Below, piece after piece: positions 4,551 through 7,828 of a stretch of 7,828 nucleotides of DNA. The stretch comes from Bacteroidaceae bacterium (GTDB lineage Bacteria; Bacteroidota; Bacteroidia; Bacteroidales; Bacteroidaceae). The stretch lies in the NCBI GenBank assembly GCA_900770665.1, contig CAAGKZ010000063.1:1-7828 (forward strand). The letters run 5' to 3'. The notes under the pieces were generated by a model. It worked only from the letters and a program-made list of their open reading frames with translations. It ran no database searches and was not told the origin of the DNA. Positions within the stretch are counted from its first letter, which is position 1; the number at the start of each line of letters is the position of its first letter. Made by a program: the position numbers and the translations under genes.

Positions 4551-6422
4551 TTACGCGAATTCGCTCAGTTCGAGCCAACGCATTGTCTTTTCGTCGATTA
4601 GTGCAATGACATCCTGAATGCGGCGCGACTTTGCGACCAGTTCATCGTTACCGAGCGTGCCGCTGCATAACGCCTGTTCAATGGCACTCTTCTCCTCCTC
4701 GAGTTCCATAATCTCCACCTCAAGCGCCTCGTACTCCTTGCGCTCCTTGAACGAGAGCTTGCGCTTGGTCTCTGCGCGGTAGCTCTGCTTGGGAGCGTTC
4801 TCCTTTGCGGTCTTTGCAGCAGCCTGCGCCGCTGCGGCAGCCTTCTCCTCTTCGCGCCAATCGCGCCAATCGGTGTAGTTGCCGGGGAAGTCCTTTATAT
4901 CGCCACCGCCGTTGAATACGAATATGTGGTCTACAACCTTGTCCATGAAATAGCGGTCGTGGCTCACCACAATAACGCAGCCCTTGAAATCGCGCAAGTA
5001 CTCCTCGAGTATCTGCAGGGTCTCGATGTCGAGGTCATTGGTAGGCTCGTCGAGCACAAGGAAGTTGGGGTTCGACATGAGCACGGTACACAAGTAGAGA
5101 CGGCGTTTCTCGCCACCACTGAGCTTGTAGACATAGTTGTACTGCTTCTCGGGGGTGAAGAGGAAGTGCTGCAGGAACTGCGATGCCGTGAGCATCTTGC
5201 CTGCAACGGGTATTACCTCGGCAATGTCCTTAACCACGTCAATCACCTTCATCTGCTCGTTGAACGCAAGACCGTCCTGGCTGTAGTAGCCCCACTTCAC
5301 CGTCTCGCCCACGTCAACGGTTCCGCTGTCGGGAGCAACGCGCCCAAGCAACATCTTTATGAAGGTTGACTTGCCGGTGCCGTTGTTGCCAACGATTCCC
5401 AGTTTCTCGTAACGGGCAAAGGTGTAGGTGAAATCCTTTGTAATAATCCTGTCGTCGAAGGCTTTTGACAAGTGATTGAGCACAAATATTTTGTTGCCTA
5501 TGTATTGCGATTTAATCTCGAGCGACACCTTGCTGTCGTCGCGCATTGCAGCTGCCTTCTCCTCGAGTTTGTAGAACGCATCGATGCGGTACTTTGCCTT
5601 GTGGGCACGCGCCTGGGGCTGACGGCGCATCCACTCAAGCTCGGTGCGCAACAGATTGCGTGCACGTGCGGTCTCTGCGGCAAGGTTTTGCAGGCGCTCC
5701 TCGCGCTTTTGCAGGAAGTAGCTATAGTTGCCTTTGTAGCGATAGACACGGCGGTCATCAATCTCAATAATCTCGTTGCAGACGTTGTCGAGGAAATAGC
5801 GGTCATGGGTCACCATGAGCAAACTGCCGCTGAGACGCGAGAGATCCTCCTCGAGCCACTCCACCATTTCGAGGTCGAGGTGGTTGGTAGGCTCGTCGAG
5901 AATCATGAGCTGCGGCTCGTCAATGAGCACCGATGCCAATGCCACGCGCTTCTTCTGCCCGCCCGAAAGTTCCTTGACAGGTTGGTTGAAACGGTTTATT
6001 TTCAGCTTCGTGAGTACCAGCTTTGCACGTGTCTCATAGTCCCATGCTTCAAGGCGGTCCATCTCTTCCATAAGGTGCTGCAAGGCGGTATGGTCGCCGC
6101 TCTCAAGCGCCTCCTCGTAACGGGCAATAACACCTGCCTTCTCGCCGTTGCGTTGCAAGCAGGCCTCGATGACGGTGAGCTCAGGGTCAAAATCGGGTTC
6201 CTGCTCAAGATAGCCCACACGCACGCCACCGCGCAGTGTGATTTTACCGCTGTCGAGCGGCTCCTCGCCGGCTATAATCTTCAACAGCGTGCTCTTGCCC
6301 TTGCCGTTGCACGCAATGAGCCCTATGCGCTGACGCTCCTCGACGGTAAAAGATATATCACTGAAAAGCACAAGCTCACCAAAACTCTTGGATACGTTCT
6401 CTATCTGCAGGTCTATTGCCAT
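4551..6422 (-). CDS. ABC-F family ATPase (Uup-like)
   Basis: A soluble protein of 623 residues with two ABC ATPase domains and no membrane part, the layout of ABC-F proteins, which act on ribosomes or in antibiotic protection. Domain 1: Walker A ACNGKGKST (37-45, with Ala in place of the usual first Gly), signature LSGGQ (152-156), Walker B LMILDEPTNHLD (172-183, E177), H206. A charged linker (about 215-310) matches the P-site tRNA interaction region. Domain 2: GNNGTGKS (345-352), LSGGE (434-438), FLVLDEPTNDLD (454-465, E459), H488. An Ala/Lys-rich hinge (527-545) leads to a C-terminal coiled coil (about 550-618), as in Uup. The frame continues 25 codons upstream to 6497, but I chose ATG 6420-6422: it starts the family's MAIDLQIENVSKSF, has AAGGA 4 nt upstream, and the upstream codons overlap a good promoter. 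Resistance versus housekeeping role cannot be decided here. Confidence 0.9.
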   Translation of the reverse strand: MAIDLQIENVSKSFGELVLFSDISFTVEERQRIGLIACNGKGKSTLLKIIAGEEPLDSGKITLRGGVRVGYLEQEPDFDPELTVIEACLQRNGEKAGVIARYEEALESGDHTALQHLMEEMDRLEAWDYETRAKLVLTKLKINRFNQPVKELSGGQKKRVALASVLIDEPQLMILDEPTNHLDLEMVEWLEEDLSRLSGSLLMVTHDRYFLDNVCNEIIEIDDRRVYRYKGNYSYFLQKREERLQNLAAETARARNLLRTELEWMRRQPQARAHKAKYRIDAFYKLEEKAAAMRDDSKVSLEIKSQYIGNKIFVLNHLSKAFDDRIITKDFTYTFARYEKLGIVGNNGTGKSTFIKMLLGRVAPDSGTVDVGETVKWGYYSQDGLAFNEQMKVIDVVKDIAEVIPVAGKMLTASQFLQHFLFTPEKQYNYVYKLSGGEKRRLYLCTVLMSNPNFLVLDEPTNDLDIETLQILEEYLRDFKGCVIVVSHDRYFMDKVVDHIFVFNGGGDIKDFPGNYTDWRDWREEEKAAAAAQAAAKTAKENAPKQSYRAETKRKLSFKERKEYEALEVEIMELEEEKSAIEQALCSGTLGNDELVAKSRRIQDVIALIDEKTMRWLELSEFA

Positions 6423-6441
6423 AAAATCCTTATTTTGCCCG

Positions 6442-6473
6442 CGAAGATAATAAAATATGCGCTCATGGACAAA
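6442..6473 (-). promoter_or_regulatory. Promoter of the ABC-F gene
   Basis: On the minus strand TTTG (6470-6473) is followed after exactly 20 nt by TATCTTCG (6442-6449), which matches TAnnTTTG at all but one defined position. The transcript would start near 6438, about 16 nt before the ATG at 6422, and still include the AAGGA at 6427-6431. This rules against translation starting at 6497. Confidence 0.6.
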
Positions 6474-6502
6474 TAGCCCGTGAACGCATAAATTCAAGAT
6501 AT

Positions 6503-6517
6503 TTGTAGAATCTACAA
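6503..6517. promoter_or_regulatory. 15-bp dyad TTGTAGA-A-TCTACAA upstream of the ABC-F promoter
   Basis: Perfect 7-bp half sites around one central base, about 30 bp upstream of the predicted -33 box. The size suits a dimeric regulator or a small operator. A related TTCTACAAAG sequence, near another GATGTAAAAT word (7181-7190; first copy 6531-6540), lies upstream of the DUF4890-like gene. No bound protein can be named. Confidence 0.3.
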
Positions 6518-6546
6518 GTTCTTTCTATTTGATGTAAAATTGGAAT

Positions 6547-6581
6547 CACAGATTTCCGTTTTCAGATTTTACATTTCACCT
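6547..6581 (-). repeat. Heptanucleotide array running through the stop codon of the DUF4890-like gene
   Basis: On the minus strand five contiguous 7-nt units read AGGTGAA, ATGTAAA, ATCTGAA, AACGGAA, ATCTGTG; the second and last deviate from the consensus. The TAA stop (6569-6571) is inside the second unit, so the array encodes the last residues of the protein (Gly-Glu-Met). A 9-bp inverted repeat, ATGTAAAAT/ATTTTACAT, at 6532-6540 and 6566-6574 encloses most of it and could act as a weak terminator stem. Confidence 0.6.
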
Positions 6582-7054
6582 CGTGCACCACCGGAGCGGC
6601 CATGGCCACGTTTGCCACGCATCTGGCGCATTCTCTCGCGCTGCTCCTGCTGATACTTCAGATACATCTCATACTGCTCGGGCGTAAGTATGGTCTTCAT
6701 TTGTTCGTTGCGAACCTCTTCGCGCTGCTTCTGCAGCTCCATCATTGCCTGCACCTGCTCCTGGGATGGCTGCACTCGCTCGGGTTTCTTGCCCTCGGCA
6801 CGCATCTTTTCCATACGCTCACGACGCACTTTCATGCTGTCCTGCATTGTCAGCGCATCGGCATAATTGATGAGGAACACAGCCTGGAGCTGAACACTGT
6901 CGAGTTGCAAAGCCTGGTGCAGGCGCATTGTTTGGCGCTGCGCCACCTCCTCGGGGTTGAACTCGCGCGGTTGGCGCTGTGGAGCACCATGGTGCTGTGC
7001 GAATGTCATTGTTGCAAACATTGCTGCAACAATACAAAGTAGAATCTTCTTCAT
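6569..7054 (-). CDS. Small secreted Spy/CpxP-like (DUF4890-type) periplasmic protein
   Basis: A 161-residue protein with a signal peptide (1-19, TFA then Gln20). The mature part is predicted mostly helical and very rich in Gln, Glu, Arg and Met. It has two repeats of a helix-LTxxQ type: LQLDSVQLQAVFLINYADA (49-67) and ILTPEQYEMYLKYQQ (122-136), as in Spy/CpxP-like and DUF4890 proteins; the former are periplasmic chaperones or stress sensors. The tail is basic and Gly-rich (GKRGHGRSGGARGEM). Function in this organism is inferred only from that resemblance. ATG at 7052-7054 is followed by a proper signal sequence. It lies 156 bp downstream of the LolD-type gene, with a strong leader hairpin between them, and 146 bp upstream of the ABC-F start, which has its own promoter. 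The stop codon lies within a heptamer repeat. Confidence 0.7.
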   Translation of the reverse strand: MKKILLCIVAAMFATMTFAQHHGAPQRQPREFNPEEVAQRQTMRLHQALQLDSVQLQAVFLINYADALTMQDSMKVRRERMEKMRAEGKKPERVQPSQEQVQAMMELQKQREEVRNEQMKTILTPEQYEMYLKYQQEQRERMRQMRGKRGHGRSGGARGEM

Positions 7055-7086
7055 CGTTATTTATGTTTAAGTTTATTTCTTGCAAG

Positions 7087-7114
7087 TACGGCCCCTGCCT
7101 AAGCAGAAGCCGTA
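7087..7114 (-). promoter_or_regulatory. 12-bp leader hairpin upstream of the DUF4890-like gene
   Basis: As minus-strand RNA, TACGGC-TT-CTGC pairs with GCAG-GG-GCCGTA around a TTAG loop; the two TT/GG positions are G-U wobbles, so the stem is 12 bp without a bulge. As plus-strand RNA the same positions are C-A mismatches, so the structure favours the minus strand. It ends 32 nt before the start codon. A -7-like AATGTTTG (7119-7126, one mismatch) lies directly upstream, so the transcript may begin with this stem. It could stabilise the mRNA 5' end, or terminate LolD transcripts, although only A-rich sequence follows. Confidence 0.5.
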
Positions 7115-7210
7115 GAGACAAACATTGAAAAACAACGGGATTTAATCCGTCATCCATATTTTTGACACAATTCTACAAAGGATGTAAAATGCAGAATATG
7201 TGATTTAACA

Positions 7211-7828
7211 TTATTTAACCATCGTATTCTCAATCATGCCGTCAACCATGTGCAGTGTGCGGTCGGTGTATGATGCAAGAGTCTCATCGTGGGTTACAAT
7301 GACAAATGTCTGGCCAAAGCGGTCGCGAAGGTCGAAAAAGAGTTTATGCAGTTCCTCTTTATTCTTGGTGTCGAGACTGCCGGATGGTTCGTCGGCAAGC
7401 ACAACATCGGGGTGGTTGATGAGTGCACGTGCAACTGCCACGCGTTGGTTCTCGCCACCCGACATTTCGGCAGGCTTATGGTGTGCACGCTCCTCAAGCC
7501 CCATCACCTGCAGTAGCTGCATTGCCTCGGCCTCGGCCTCGGATTTCTTGCGGCCTGCAATGAGCGCGGGGATAACGATATTCTCGAGTGCCGTAAACTC
7601 GGGCAACAGTTGGTGGAACTGGAACACAAAGCCTATGTGCCTGTTGCGGAAAGCCGCCAGGCGTTTGCTGCTCAGGCGTCCCAAATCCTCGCCATTGAAA
7701 CGGATGATACCGCTTGTGGGTTTATCTAGTGTACCGATGAGTTGCAGAAGAGTTGTCTTGCCGGCACCGCTAGAACCTACAATGCTGATTACCTCGCCTT
7801 TATTGATGGTGAGGTTTACTCCTTTCAG
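7211..7828 (-). CDS. lolD: LolD-type lipoprotein-releasing ABC transporter ATP-binding protein (start beyond the window)
   Basis: 205 residues are visible; the frame is open to the right edge with CTG (Leu) as the first codon, so roughly 15-20 N-terminal residues are missing. A TTG at 7682-7684 lies after Walker A and is not the start. In visible numbering: Walker A GSSGAGKTT (18-26), Q-loop FVFQFHQLLPEFTALENI (about 68-85, Q70), signature MSGGE (122-126, Met for the usual Leu), Walker B VVLADEP (142-148), SGSLD, and H180 in VTHD. The FQFHQLLPEFTALEN stretch is highly typical of LolD. In the known system LolD powers LolC/E-type permeases that release lipoproteins from the inner membrane for transport to the outer membrane. 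The permease is not in the window. A MacB-type ATPase is the alternative. Stop TAA is at 7211-7213. Confidence 0.85.
   Translation of the reverse strand: MKGVNLTINKGEVISIVGSSGAGKTTLLQLIGTLDKPTSGIIRFNGEDLGRLSSKRLAAFRNRHIGFVFQFHQLLPEFTALENIVIPALIAGRKKSEAEAEAMQLLQVMGLEERAHHKPAEMSGGENQRVAVARALINHPDVVLADEPSGSLDTKNKEELHKLFFDLRDRFGQTFVIVTHDETLASYTDRTLHMVDGMIENTMVK

Noticed and set aside
4926..5369. Plus-strand 147-codon frame
   Set aside because: Antisense shadow of the second ATPase domain of the ABC-F gene.
5472..6476. Long plus-strand open frame (334 codons) opposite the ABC-F gene
   Set aside because: It lies wholly antisense to a well-supported ABC ATPase with all motifs intact; its composition (Leu/Val/His-rich) is the typical shadow of such a gene and it has no recognisable domain.
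6602..7042. Plus-strand 146-codon Leu/His-rich frame
   Set aside because: Antisense shadow of the Gln/Glu/Met-rich DUF4890-like protein.
7211..7684. TTG at 7682-7684 as start of the LolD-type gene
   Set aside because: It would remove Walker A; the same frame continues upstream to the window edge and encodes GSSGAGKTT.

Overview
The window reads as chromosomal DNA of a Bacteroidales bacterium (Bacteroides, Prevotella or Muribaculaceae type). The evidence is the protein families (PorT-family outer-membrane protein, membrane-anchored LytTR regulator, DUF4890-like periplasmic protein), several promoters of the Bacteroidetes type (TTG/TTTG, about 19-20 nt, then TAnnTTTG), and A-rich leaders with weak or absent Shine-Dalgarno sites. 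There are eight genes; seven are complete and one runs off the right edge.

Layout from left to right. Positions 1-202 hold no convincing gene, only short hairpins and a 52-codon open frame without ATG. An FtsE-type ATPase (203-883, minus) is divergent from a membrane-bound LytTR transcription factor (1130-2014, plus); the 246-bp gap carries promoters for both. purN (2030-2602, plus) follows the regulator after 15 bp and probably shares its transcript. It converges on a small YqiA-like alpha/beta-hydrolase (2829-3422, minus). Upstream of the hydrolase on the same strand come a palindromic element (3456-3579), the PorT-family gene (3581-4282, minus), a repeat element (4422-4548), an ABC-F ATPase (4551-6422, minus, start corrected), a DUF4890-like small secreted protein (6569-7054, minus) and a LolD-type ATPase (7211 to beyond 7828, minus).

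The genes are mostly housekeeping and envelope functions: purine synthesis, lipoprotein release, cell division, outer-membrane biogenesis and ribosome-associated ATPase. They do not form one pathway. No defence system, prophage, integrase, CRISPR array, tRNA or rRNA was seen.

The unusual content is between the genes. Four of the eight genes (purN, hydrolase, ABC-F, DUF4890-like) have a 7-nt-period, purine-rich repeat with consensus A-N-[C/G]-[G/T]-G-A-A starting at or within a few bases of the stop codon, on the coding strand. Two of these sites are larger composite elements sharing a GCAC-TTC-GTGC hairpin cassette. In the DUF4890-like gene the array runs through the stop codon itself. A separate 124-bp imperfect palindrome lies between porT and the hydrolase gene. 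These look like dispersed, gene-end-targeted small repeats and are the best lead in the window.
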